Positions 1 to 7,927 of a DNA stretch of 23,827 nt are shown here, in pieces. This DNA comes from Welwitschia mirabilis. Its lineage: Eukaryota; Gnetophyta; Gnetopsida; Welwitschiales. Numbering within the stretch: the stretch's first letter is position 1; the number at the start of each line of letters is the position of its first letter. Location of the stretch: contig JBOZIK010000001.1 of assembly GCA_051453625.1 (NCBI GenBank), positions 10,167,330-10,191,156 on the forward strand. Reading direction: 5' to 3'. A program made the position numbers and the translations under genes. The notes under the pieces were generated by a model, which saw nothing but the letters and a program-made list of their open reading frames with translations, was not told where the DNA came from and ran no database searches.

Positions 1-2
1 TG

Positions 3-296
3 AAGGACTATGGACTAAACATATCGAAAGTACCAATCTTGTGTGACAACCCAAGTGCTATTCAAATAGCTCACAACCCAATCTAACACACATGAATTAA
101 ACACATCGATATCAGGTACCACTTAATTCATGAATTAGTTAAAAAGAAAATTATATCTTTAGAATATGTTTGCATAGAAGAACAATTGGTGGATATTTTT
201 ACAAAACCTCTTTCTTTAGATCGTTTTCAAATCCTTTAACATTTTTTGGGTATCAAGTTCAAAAAGGACTTGCTTCATCTAGCCTCCTCTAAATAA
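3..296 (+). pseudogene. Copia-1 pol, C-terminal RNase H end (decayed)
   Basis: Frame 3 reads LCDNPSAIQIAHNPI, then IKHIDIRYHLIHELVKKK, SLEYVCIEEQLVDIFTKPLS and a short tail ending at TAA (294-296). This is the very conserved end of the Ty1/copia polyprotein, where RNase H degrades the RNA template during reverse transcription; CDN, KHIDIRYH and DIFTKPL are family hallmarks. In-frame stops interrupt it after NPI (TAA), two codons later (TGA) and after RFQIL (TAA). The first two lie where the family normally has Gln and Arg, so CAA to TAA and CGA to TGA transitions explain them. The rest of pol is upstream of the window. Confidence 0.88.
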
Positions 297-309
297 ATAA
301 ATTAAGTTT

Positions 310-318
310 GGGAGGGGG
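310..318 (+). other. First purine tract after copia-1 pol
   Basis: The run GGGAGGGGG lies 14 bases after the last pol stop. Purine tracts serve as plus-strand primers in LTR retroelements, and Sireviruses often carry several. No TG-beginning LTR follows here, so this is probably an internal tract rather than the one that sets the LTR boundary. Confidence 0.5.
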
Positions 319-354
319 TTCAAATCTTTTCAAATTTTACAATTCTTGAATTTT

Positions 355-791
355 GGTCGACCTCATTATCCATTAGGACAACCGCTTTCTTCCTAGTTTT
401 CTCTTTGTTATACTTTCTTCTCACTGGGTTAACCACATATCTTATTGGATCGATCGGTTTACTTCCAGATTTTTTTGTAAAATCTTATAGACTGTGGCTT
501 GACCAAACACCTTGTTTCGGTTGACCTCATTCTTCTAGTATTTTTATCTAGTTACATCAGGTCGACCTCTTATTTTCTTAGGTCGACCGGCTTTAGCTAA
601 ATTTTCTCAGTACATCTTTCACCTAGAAGGGTTAACCACTAATTTTCTTAGGTCGATTACCTACTTACTCTTTTTTTTTAAATCTTTTACATGGGTCAAC
701 TGATCATGGGATTGGTCACTCGCGTGTGAGGCGGTGCGCCATGGATTTTTAAATCTGCCCCTCCTTTTTCTTTTATCTCATTCGGTTGACG
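355..791 (+). repeat. Scattered GGTCGACC/GGTTGACC boxes in copia-1 internal DNA
   Basis: About ten copies of an 8-base box stand at irregular spacing: GGTCGACC at 355, 560 and 581, GGTTGACC at 519, GGTTAACC at 427 and 630, GGTCGATT at 651, GGGTCAAC at 693 and GGTTGACG at 784. The stretch TTTTCTTAGGTCGA occurs twice (574, 644). GGTCGACC is a perfect palindrome, and the other forms are mostly one transition away at its central CpG. The stretch has no gene. It lies between the end of pol and the extra ORF. Confidence 0.6.
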
Positions 792-1396
792 CCTTCTTTA
801 TCATTTTCTAAACTTTTGAGGGATCCTATTCCACTTGTTTCATGTGTTACTTGTCAGATCTGGGATTTAGATGAATTCTTCTTAGCCAGGAGAGAGATTT
901 AGGAAGAGAAGAAAGGAAGTAGCAGTCAAACCTCTAGGTTATGTTTTCTCTTGAATGTCCTCTAAGCAACTTTCCCATTTTGAAAAGCATTTTGAGACAA
1001 GTCCTATTACTCTTGAGAGGACTTATGAACCTATGCAATTTCTTAGCCTCCAGAAGATCTAGACTCTTCTAGAAGAAGTGAACTGGGGGTATTTTCTCCA
1101 CGTCTCTGGCACTTGCTACTCCTTAGTTACCAGGCTATTCTATTCGAGTGCGAGGTATAATACATCCCAGTCCACTTCATTACCTCTGTTTTTGGCCAAA
1201 AAATGCATATTATGGCAGATCTAATAGCTTCCCTCACTAGTCTTCCAAGAGGAAACTGGGGAGAGTACTAGCTAATGGCAGAATCTTTCAAGGAAAAGGA
1301 AGTAACTACTCACCATGTGTGTGGCACACACATTACCTGGAAAAAGACTCTCAAAGCTTTCCAACTTCTTCCTCGCTTTCGACTACTACACCTCAT
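605..1396 (+). repeat. Long direct repeat, copy 1 (with 1497-2268)
   Basis: This roughly 790-bp stretch aligns nearly collinearly with 1497-2268. Shared runs include CATTTTGAAAAGCATTTT, TACCAGGCTATTCTATTC and CACACATTACCTGGAAAAAG. Divergence by eye is roughly one base in eight, with several indels. Copy 1 ends exactly at the N run and copy 2 begins exactly after it, as overlapping contig ends would. Confidence 0.85.
871..1396 (+). pseudogene. Copia-1 extra ORF, copy 1 (degenerate, cut by gap)
   Basis: Reading from the ATG at 871, the frame encodes a basic stretch (KRRKEVAVKP), then HFEKHFETSPITLERTYEP and WGYFLHVSGTCYSLVTRLFY. Several stops (near 893, 949 and 1069) and a frameshift near 1170-1200 break it. 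Then it resumes with THITW/KKTLKAFQL-like codons before the N run. Its look, above all the RLFYSNARY-type motif followed by a block that ends in a glycine-rich turn, recalls the plant domain annotated as 'putative plant transposon protein', found beside pol genes of several plant retroelements. Function is unknown. Family assignment is from memory and uncertain; that it is decayed coding DNA is supported by conservation of the same frames in the second copy. Confidence 0.5.
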
Positions 1397-1496
1397 NNNN
1401 NNNNNNNNNNNNNNNNNNNNNNNNNNNNNNNNNNNNNNNNNNNNNNNNNNNNNNNNNNNNNNNNNNNNNNNNNNNNNNNNNNNNNNNNNNNNNNNN
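1397..1496. other. Assembly gap (100 N)
   Basis: A run of exactly 100 N, a conventional placeholder for unknown size. Its two flanks are diverged copies of one sequence in overlap geometry, so no sequence need be missing here. Confidence 0.95.
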
Positions 1497-2268
1497 TTGC
1501 AGTAAATTTGTGCCTTGAAGGGTTGACCACTAATTTTCTTGGGTCGACTGCCTCCTGACTCTTTGTTTTTAAATCTTTTACATGGGTCGACCGACCATGC
1601 GATCAGTCGCCCGCGTTTAAGATGATACGTCGTGGATTTTTAAATCTGTTCCCCCTTTTCTTTTGTCTCATTCGGTTGGCGCCTTCTTTGTCATTTTTTG
1701 AGCTCTTGGGGGACCCTATTCCACCTGTTCCATGTGTTACTTATCAGATCTAGGATCTAGATGGCTTTTTATTAGCCAGGAGAGGGATCTAAAAAGAGAA
1801 GAAAGGAAGCAGCAGTCAAACCTTCAGGTTATGTTTTCTCTCAAATGTTCTCTGAGCAACTTTTCCATTTTGAAAAGCATTTTAAGACAAGTCTTATTGC
1901 TCTTGAGAGGACTTGTGAATCTGTGAAATTTCTTAGCCTCAGGGAGATCCAAACTTGGGGTATTTTCTCCACGTCTTTGGCACTTACTACACCTTAGTTA
2001 CCAGGCTATTCTATTCAAATGCCAGGTACGATGCCTCCAAGTCCACCTTTATTAACTATGTTTTTGGCCAGGAAATGCATATTACGGTAGATCTGATAGC
2101 TTCCCTCACTGGTCTTCTAAGAGGAAAATGGGGAGAGTACTGGCCCATGGCAGAATCTTTTGAAGAAAAAAATGTAGCTACTCACCATGTGTATGGCACA
2201 CACATTACCTGGAAAAAGACTCTCAAAGCTTTCCAACTTCTTTCTCACTTTTAGCTATTGCATCTCAT
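1497..2268 (+). repeat. Long direct repeat, copy 2 (with 605-1396)
   Basis: Second member of the pair described at 605-1396. It begins at the first base after the gap and matches copy 1 up to the CTCAT at 2264-2268, which corresponds to the last bases before the gap. It includes three of the GGTCGACC-type boxes (1521, 1544, 1586) and the start of the extra ORF. Confidence 0.85.
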
Positions 2269-2471
2269 CATGTCTTATAACTTCCTCCCAGTTGTAGGTC
2301 ACAGAGATAAGCTTTTTAACTATCGATTCTATCTCATGTATGCTCTGGATCAGAGAAAAGAGTTAGATGCTCCTACAATCATGCTCAAACACATAGTAAA
2401 CTAGCTTCAGCCACACAAACAACGTGCCCTGCCCTATCCTTTTCTTATCACTCGAATTTGTCATCACTTTA

Positions 2472-2518
2472 ACATTCCTCATCTTGCCAGGTAGGAGATC
2501 TAGAAGCCCATGGAGCCT
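2472..2518 (+). repeat. 47-bp contig-end duplicate, left copy
   Basis: These 47 bases, starting ACATTCCTCATC and ending CATGGAGCCT, are identical to 2619-2665. The left copy ends at the last base before the N run and the right copy starts at the first base after it. That is the signature of two contigs whose true overlap was not merged. Confidence 0.95.
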
Positions 2519-2618
2519 NNNNNNNNNNNNNNNNNNNNNNNNNNNNNNNNNNNNNNNNNNNNNNNNNNNNNNNNNNNNNNNNNNNNNNNNNNNNNNNNNN
2601 NNNNNNNNNNNNNNNNNN
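2519..2618. other. Assembly gap (100 N), probably false
   Basis: The flanks are a perfect 47-bp end overlap, so the true gap size is probably negative and the sequence continuous from 2518 to 2666. Confidence 0.95.
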
Positions 2619-2665
2619 ACATTCCTCATCTTGCCAGGTAGGAGATCTAGAAGCCCATGGAGCCT
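2619..2665 (+). repeat. 47-bp contig-end duplicate, right copy
   Basis: Exact copy of 2472-2518, followed by unique sequence that continues the extra ORF. Confidence 0.95.
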
Positions 2666-2885
2666 ATAGATTGTGGCATGTTATCAAGAATGCATATTTT
2701 TGAATAACCTACTGCTCCTTCTAGGCCTAAGGTGAAGGCCTCTCAAACTCCAGAAATTCTTCACCTTCTTCATCGAACTGACTCACAAACTCATCACATC
2801 AAGGAGGTCCTGATTGCCAGTGGGACTCCGATTGCTAACACCTTTCAGAGTGAGGGAGCTTAGGCTTCTACTTCCTCAGAGGCTA

Positions 2886-2917
2886 NNNNNNNNNNNNNNN
2901 NNNNNNNNNNNNNNNNN
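2886..2917. other. Assembly gap (32 N)
   Basis: A 32-N run with no visible duplication on its flanks. The odd length suggests a size estimated from read pairs. It lies near the end of the extra ORF. Confidence 0.95.
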
Positions 2918-3160
2918 GGGTGAGAAAAATTTCTTGTAACATCTATGTCACTTCTGTGTATTACAAGTTAGTTAAAATTATAACTTTTAGTTGTAATGAA
3001 ACTTTTTTTAGTAATAAAAAGAAGTGAATTTTTTTGGTGTGCAACTTTCTTATGATGATTTTTATATATACAAAACTCATTTAAATTCAATAATTTTCCA
3101 AGTTAAATTAGTTAGGTGGAGAACCCAGATGTTAAATTATTATTTTTTCTCAATCAATGA
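2918..3160 (+). other. Copia-1 3' untranslated stretch
   Basis: AT-rich DNA between the degenerate extra ORF and the second purine tract. I see no coding frame. The wording just before the tract (CAATCAATGACAAAGG) resembles the usual lead-in to the 3' LTR in Sirevirus-type elements. Confidence 0.5.
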
Positions 3161-3171
3161 CAAAGGGGAAG
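3161..3171 (+). other. Polypurine tract of copia-1
   Basis: CAAAGGGGAAG sits two bases before the TGTTG that starts the LTR. The arrangement AAAGGGGGAGATTGTTG is standard at 3' LTRs of Sirevirus-like copia elements, so this tract probably primed plus-strand DNA. Confidence 0.8.
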
Positions 3172-3250
3172 TTTGTTGAGAATCCATTGTCATTGATTAA
3201 ATTAATGATTTTCTATAAGATACTCTTATGTGCAGGTATTCTCCAGATTC

Positions 3251-3936
3251 GGCTGACCGATGGTTAATATCAGGGCAACCAAATGTTCAAGAACTATTAA
3301 CACTGATTCAGAGTCAGATGACTGCACATTATGTTTTGGGTGACCGAACACTGACAACATAAATACCGGTTAACCCAAGGATGACCGTCATATTTATAAG
3401 GGTGACCTCATTTCACTTAGGCTGTGACAATCTGCTATCCATAAGGGTGACCGAGATTAATAATAAGGGTAACTACATTTCAATCGGACTGATACGACCG
3501 AGATTAATCATAAGAGCAATTGCATTTCACTCAGATTAATATAATCTACTCTCCCTAAGGATGACCAAGCTTATTCACATGGGCAACGTATGACTTACAG
3601 TATACTCTAACTTGCTAGAAACACGGGCGACCGCAAATGTTAACAAGGGTGACCTCACGTTATGCAATAAGCTCCATCTAGAAAGAAATATGGATGACTG
3701 AAGATATCTAGATGGGCAATCCTACAATATGCAGCATGAGTTCTATTAACAGCATTATGGGTGACCTACCATAACTATAAGGATGACCTAGTCAAGGGTG
3801 ACTAGGTGTTTTTACAAGGGAGACCGATCTTGCATCACATCCTATACTGAGAAAATCTGTGAGAATACATGGCGACTGGAAGATAAAATATTGGCGACTG
3901 CAATTACGGTTGACCAAATACAATGAACGGTTGATC
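3251..3936 (+). repeat. Array of about 20 GGGTGACC-like boxes in U3
   Basis: The 8-base box GGGTGACC recurs on one strand, with variants GGATGACC, GGGCGACC, GGGCAACC and GGTTGACC. Clear copies start at 3251, 3273, 3338, 3368, 3379, 3400, 3445, 3467, 3559, 3581, 3625, 3647, 3692, 3759, 3781, 3796, 3818, 3908 and 3929, and GGCGACTG occurs at 3871 and 3893. Mean spacing is about 30 bp but irregular. A 47-bp unit is tandemly duplicated inside it (GACCGAGATTAAT at 3449 and 3496). Variation centres on a CpG position, which fits deamination. Short repeated or palindromic boxes in U3 are known in Sireviruses; the role of this one is unknown. Confidence 0.8.
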
Positions 3937-4057
3937 TTACGATGAAAAATTATATCTGTTGTGAATAGAATGGTTTATCTAAAAAGCACAACAGTTTTTT
4001 AAAACATTGTAACGATCCCTTTCCTTATGCCTAAATGGTCTCATGATTTCTCTCTAT

Positions 4058-4065
4058 TATAAAAG
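4058..4065 (+). promoter_or_regulatory. TATA-like box of copia-1 LTR
   Basis: TATAAAAG follows the U3 box array by about 120 bp and is followed by a C/A-rich stretch, as expected for the start of R. Confidence 0.5.
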
Positions 4066-4536
4066 CCTTCCTCTAAACACAAGAAAAGTAGTGATGATTA
4101 TAGAATCAAAAATTGAACTAGAATTAATATACATGCCTATCTGAACTATTCTAAAAAGATTCAGATTTCTATTGTACTTGCATTGTTATACCACATCTGT
4201 GCATTTGTGCATCCATCTCACTTTCCTTTATTCTTGGTTGAGCATAAGACACGAAATACTCTATGGTTGTGAAAGGTTATTTAGTGAGCCTGAAAACCAA
4301 TAATTTAAGTTCATATATGCTAGCTAGGATAAGGAGTCTACAAGGCTGAAGGGTGGTGTCTATCCACCAGTATATACCTTGTTTTAGTATATTTTTAAAT
4401 ATTGGTTTTTGCAAGTTATTGAATAACAAGGAGACAAAAATTCAAAATGGACATATTCACCCCCCTCTAGGGTCGATTCACATTTTTCATATTCTTTAAA
4501 TTATGATACAGCAATACTATATGTCATACCATTTGT

Positions 4537-4946
4537 CCTTCACATTATTATCCTATTGTTTTCACATGTCACTATGTCATGTCATTTTGCACTTTTACCA
4601 TATATTATCAAAGTTAAAGTTTTATTTTATTTTAACATCTAATTGATTCCACAAGTATAATGTAATGTCTTTTTTATAAATATGCAAGATTGTAAGAATA
4701 AATGTCTTCTTCTATAGAAGAAGGGTAGCATTGATGAGCTAAATGGTGCTAGGGGCATTGTCTATTAGATTTTCTTTAATTTGTAAAATGTTTTCTAAAA
4801 GGTAGTAATCAACCTTAAAATGTTATATAAAAGTTCATAACTTAATAAAACGTGAAAAAAAAGGTGGAATACATCATTTTATGATAAAATAACTAATTTA
4901 ATTTTTTTCTCCTTACTTGGAATGTCACTTTTTGCATGTAAACACA
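4537..4946 (-). mobile_element. Gypsy-B 3' LTR, truncated
   Basis: About 410 bp align in direct orientation with 11310-11739. Shared runs include AATATGCAAGAT, TTTAATTTGTA, TTTTATGATAAAAT and CTTGGAATG; identity by eye is about three quarters. On the minus strand it begins TGTGTTTACATG (4946 downward). Similarity stops at about 4537, some 55 bp before the end of the copia-1 LTR, so the rest was lost or displaced by copia-1. I see no good purine tract upstream of its start, which weakens the LTR reading; it could be another dispersed repeat. Confidence 0.5.
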
Positions 4947-5479
4947 TATTCTAACTAGATTGTTTTTAGTCTCTTAGTAAAATGTTAATAAAGAAATGAT
5001 CAACATGAAAAAATTTGTCTAATTGAAATTTTCAAACATGGAAATGATGTAACATTTTTAAAAAATTTTGATCAATTTTTGACAAATAAAGCATTAAAAT
5101 TAGAGATTTTCTATGAAAAACATATGTCATAAACTCTAACCAAAACTAAACCTAGTCATCAAAGATAAAAAGATAGAATATTTAATATAATGCTTTTGAG
5201 AGAAAATTAATTACATTATATGGCTTTTCATATAAGACTAGTAAATTATTTTGATGTAAGTACTTAGGAAAAACTACAATGTAAAGGCTTTAAACTAGCA
5301 TGTAAGATATTATATCACACTTGAAAGCATTTAAAAACACTACACTAAAATACATTTAAATGTAATTTCTATTCAAAAAAATTTCTCTGAGAGATTAAAT
5401 GCTCTAGTATTTTATCTATCTTCTTCTTCTTATGTAATATTTTATTCTTTTCCCATAGCTTACCAATTCCAGCCTTATG
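4947..5479. other. AT-rich stretch without recognised content
   Basis: No reading frame of note on either strand, no repeat structure beyond A/T runs. It probably belongs to the 3' non-coding part of gypsy-B. Confidence 0.4.
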
Positions 5480-6480
5480 TTTTTATGATACCTACTTCAA
5501 CAATGTTTTATTAGATAAGGAAGAAAGGAATTGAGTATGTCGAGGAGAAGGAGAATAAGGATGAGTATGAGAGGATTTTCTAATAGGTTCCTTACCTTTA
5601 TGATGAGTTATTAGAGATATATAAGAAGTGACATATGGAGGAATGAAATGAATAGGAGATGGATCATGCTGAATTTCTTCCTCTACTTGCTGCTCTTTTT
5701 TTGGTTATTTCTCTTATTGTTCTTATTGATCCTCTAGGGTTTAATTAGTATTATGACACTTTTAGACATCGATAATCTTATAGAATGTAATGGATTCTAT
5801 GTGTGCTCTCTCACAACCTTTGCAATCTAAGATTTAATATAAGGTGTTGTGAATGATATCTGAGATAAGGCATGATAAAGTAAGGTTGCTCTTATGATCT
5901 ATGTGGTCATTAATAGTTCTAAACAAAAATTTGATTATGTTTAAGGGATTATTATCCTAGATTATTCTAATGAGATCTAAATGACTGGTATAAGCAGTTA
6001 TAACATGAAAGGTATGTAACACATTGCAAATGATGAATCTAAATAAGATAAGTTGGTTTAAAACTTACATGGAAGGGAGCTTTCTTTACTATATATTTAA
6101 GAAATGATAACAATATATTAAAGTTTTTACTAAAGTAAAGGGAAAATGATTAGGAAAGTTCTACCCCTAAGACTACCTTGAAATTAATCAACAAAATAAA
6201 AAAGAGGTGCACTGAATATGTGAATGAATTACCCAATTGTCTTCATCATTTAATGATGCATTTCTATAAAATTCAAGAACTTGATTTGGATAGTAAAATT
6301 CATTTTCTACCTTTACAGGTATCTCTATCCTCTGGTTTCAATTCTAACAAGGTAGTAAGAGATGAACATGTTCAAAAAAGAGGCAAAAATATCCTCCTCA
6401 ATGAAGTAGCCTTGTCTTCTATTCATTTTTCTATAAAACAAGCACGAAAGAAAAGAAAAAGAGACAAACAAAAGGAATGA
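5480..6480 (-). pseudogene. Gypsy-B extra ORF, resembling plant transposon accessory protein
   Basis: Minus-strand frames give EFYYPNQVLEFYRNASLNDE near 6300, a middle part with stops, and then KFLFRTINDHIDHKSNLTLS followed by CLISDIIHNT and CERAHIESITFYKIIDV near 5930-5760, ending in a Pro/Ser/His-rich tail. The order FY-N motif, then a SNLTLSCLISDII motif where the relatives have LPYG-LLTRI, recalls the 'putative plant transposon protein' domain seen in copia-1. Stops and shifts are frequent. A plus-strand frame at 6178-6480 (100 codons, basic end) is the longest open frame here but has no recognisable family and is probably its shadow. The assignment rests on motif memory and is tentative. 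Confidence 0.35.
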
Positions 6481-7927
6481 TAAAGATGAATAAAATAAAA
6501 TTAAAAAATGAGATTTGTAATGAAATTTGTATGGAAGATTTTAAAGTAAGGCTAAAATCTAAAGGACAAATAGAGTACCCTAATTAGACAGTGTGGAGAA
6601 GGTCATGGGAAATAGTAGATTGCAAAATCAAGATGTAGAATTTAGTTCTAATTATAATAGGTAGTAGTGTCAATATAATGAAGTAGAAGTGGTAGTGCAA
6701 TAGACCACAAGTTAGATGCAATGTGAGTAGAGTGATAGGATTACAGGTGCAGTGAAAGGACAAAGAAAATGAAGGGTATATATTGATGAAGGGATGAATT
6801 TAGACCATTAGATCATTTAGGTAATTTAATGGCTAGGATGAATTTTGACACAAATTTAAGGATGGATTGATAGGTCATTTGATAAGAATCACAACTATGG
6901 TTTTGTGGTATGTTTTTATCTCATTAAAAATAATGGGTAAAAATGCAATTTTAGAGAAAACAAAACATGAACTTTAATGAAACATGGATCAACCATAAAT
7001 TGAAGAGATAAAAGACCTAAGTCAATGACCAATTTATTGAAAATTGTACAAATATTATTCTAAATTTAAAATATGTCACATTGCAAAATAAATAAGATAT
7101 CTTTTAAGTAAACTTGTAAAACTTCAAAAATTATTTTAGCACATCTTCAAGTGTTTATGTTAATCTCATAAGAATATCCAAATCACATTACTTTTTTTTT
7201 CACCTTTTATATGATCACATATGTTTCTTACCTTAAGCATTTAAATTAAATTAGGCATCTAATTTTATGACATCTTATTTCAATAGGATTAAGCATGTTA
7301 TTTTGTGAAGAAGTTAGTATTGCATTGTTAGTGAGTGTTTATATACTTGATGTAGTAGAACATGTCATAAAATAGATTGTTAGAACTACATTGCTAGTGA
7401 GCATTCATAGCCTTGATGTAGTTAACTAAACCCAATTTTAATTAATTAATATGTAATGTGCTTTTTGAAGAGGATATATTTCATTATATTTTAATCAATT
7501 CTTCTTATATTTAATAAATTTTAGGTGCATGAAATGGGTCATTGGCTCATGAACCTAATCAAGAAAAATCTTGTTTTTGTAAAGTGCTTTGAAAATAATT
7601 AACCTAGTGTGAAAGTAGATTCATCCATTTTCAATCACATTTTACAATTAGAAAAATCTTAAGTAACACTAATATTAATAAGATAACTTAGAAAATAAGT
7701 GAAATCTCTTTTTGAAAAGTAGGAGTAAACCTAAATCTTACCTAATTTATAATGATAAGATAATCACTTATTAATAGTTTATTTGTTATGGGCCATTAAC
7801 AAAGATCAGATCATATAATCTTAGAAACTCATAGATAAATGAAAGAAGATGGTGTTTGATAATTTTTATTAGGTAGTGCCAAATTAGGAGAGGTGGATGG
7901 AGATATTTAAGGGGACCATGACTTATT
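6481..7927. other. AT-rich stretch, nothing coding recognised
   Basis: I see no protein family, RNA gene or terminal repeat on either strand. It holds a short tandem duplication at 7314-7422. By position it should be where gypsy-B carried pol, so heavy decay or deletion is likely. Confidence 0.4.
7314..7422 (+). repeat. 66-bp period tandem duplication
   Basis: Two 43-bp units, 7314-7356 and 7380-7422, share TTGATGTAGT at their ends, ATTG-TAGTGAG in the middle and similar flanks. They differ by about eight bases, mainly transitions. Confidence 0.65.

Larger units (their letters stand above)
1761..2885 (+). pseudogene. Copia-1 extra ORF, copy 2 (degenerate, longer)
   Basis: From the ATG at 1761 a broken frame reads KKRRKEAAVKPSGYVFSQMF, FEKHFKTSLIALERTCESVK and, after a shift near 1955, WGYFLHVFGTYYTLVTRLFY, IDLIA-type and HHVYGTHITWKKTLKAFQLL. 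Past a stop at 2252 it continues MSYNFLPVVGHRDKLFNYRF and RALPYPFLITRICHHFNI. The order FYSN motif, GHRD motif, LPYPFLITRI motif is what I remember of the 'putative plant transposon protein' domain. A Ser/Thr/Gln-rich tail reads on (SQTPEILHLLHRTDSQTHH) to the small gap at 2886. The gap at 2519-2618 interrupts it with a 47-bp duplicated end. In Sireviruses an ORF here has been called env-like; I see no clear signal peptide or membrane segment. Confidence 0.55.
1..4480 (+). mobile_element. Copia-1: 3' half of a Sirevirus-like Ty1/copia element
   Basis: The parts follow in one orientation: the C-terminus of a copia RNase H, a purine tract just after its stop, about 2.9 kb holding a degenerate extra ORF, a second purine tract, and an LTR of about 1.3 kb beginning TGTTG and ending after a C-rich CCCCCCTCTAGGG stretch. 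An extra ORF between pol and the 3' LTR, more than one purine tract and repeated short boxes in U3 are known traits of plant Sireviruses. The 5' part lies outside the window. The element is dead: stops and frameshifts break all coding parts. The right end abuts a truncated gypsy LTR. Family placement is inference. Confidence 0.7.
3174..4480 (+). mobile_element. 3' LTR of copia-1
   Basis: Begins TGTTGAGAATCC after the purine tract and ends near 4480-4482 after ATTCACCCCCCTCTAGGGTC. The same C-rich ending occurs at the right end of the copia-2 LTR (21390s), directly before a primer site, which supports the right boundary. Length is about 1.3 kb. U3 carries the box array at 3251-3936; a TATA-like TATAAAAG at 4058 precedes the presumed transcript start. 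No target duplication can be tested because the 5' end lies outside the window. Confidence 0.75.

Noticed and set aside
1275-1558. Short plus-strand frames running into the N run
   Set aside because: They owe their length to N being read as open codons.
3251-3936. CRISPR-like repeat array
   Set aside because: The repeated unit is only about 8 bases, spacing varies widely, and the context is a plant LTR with a TATA box and purine tract.
6178-6480. A 100-codon plus-strand frame as a host gene
   Set aside because: No recognisable family, simple Lys/Arg-rich end, AT-rich context; the minus strand makes better sense as decayed transposon coding.
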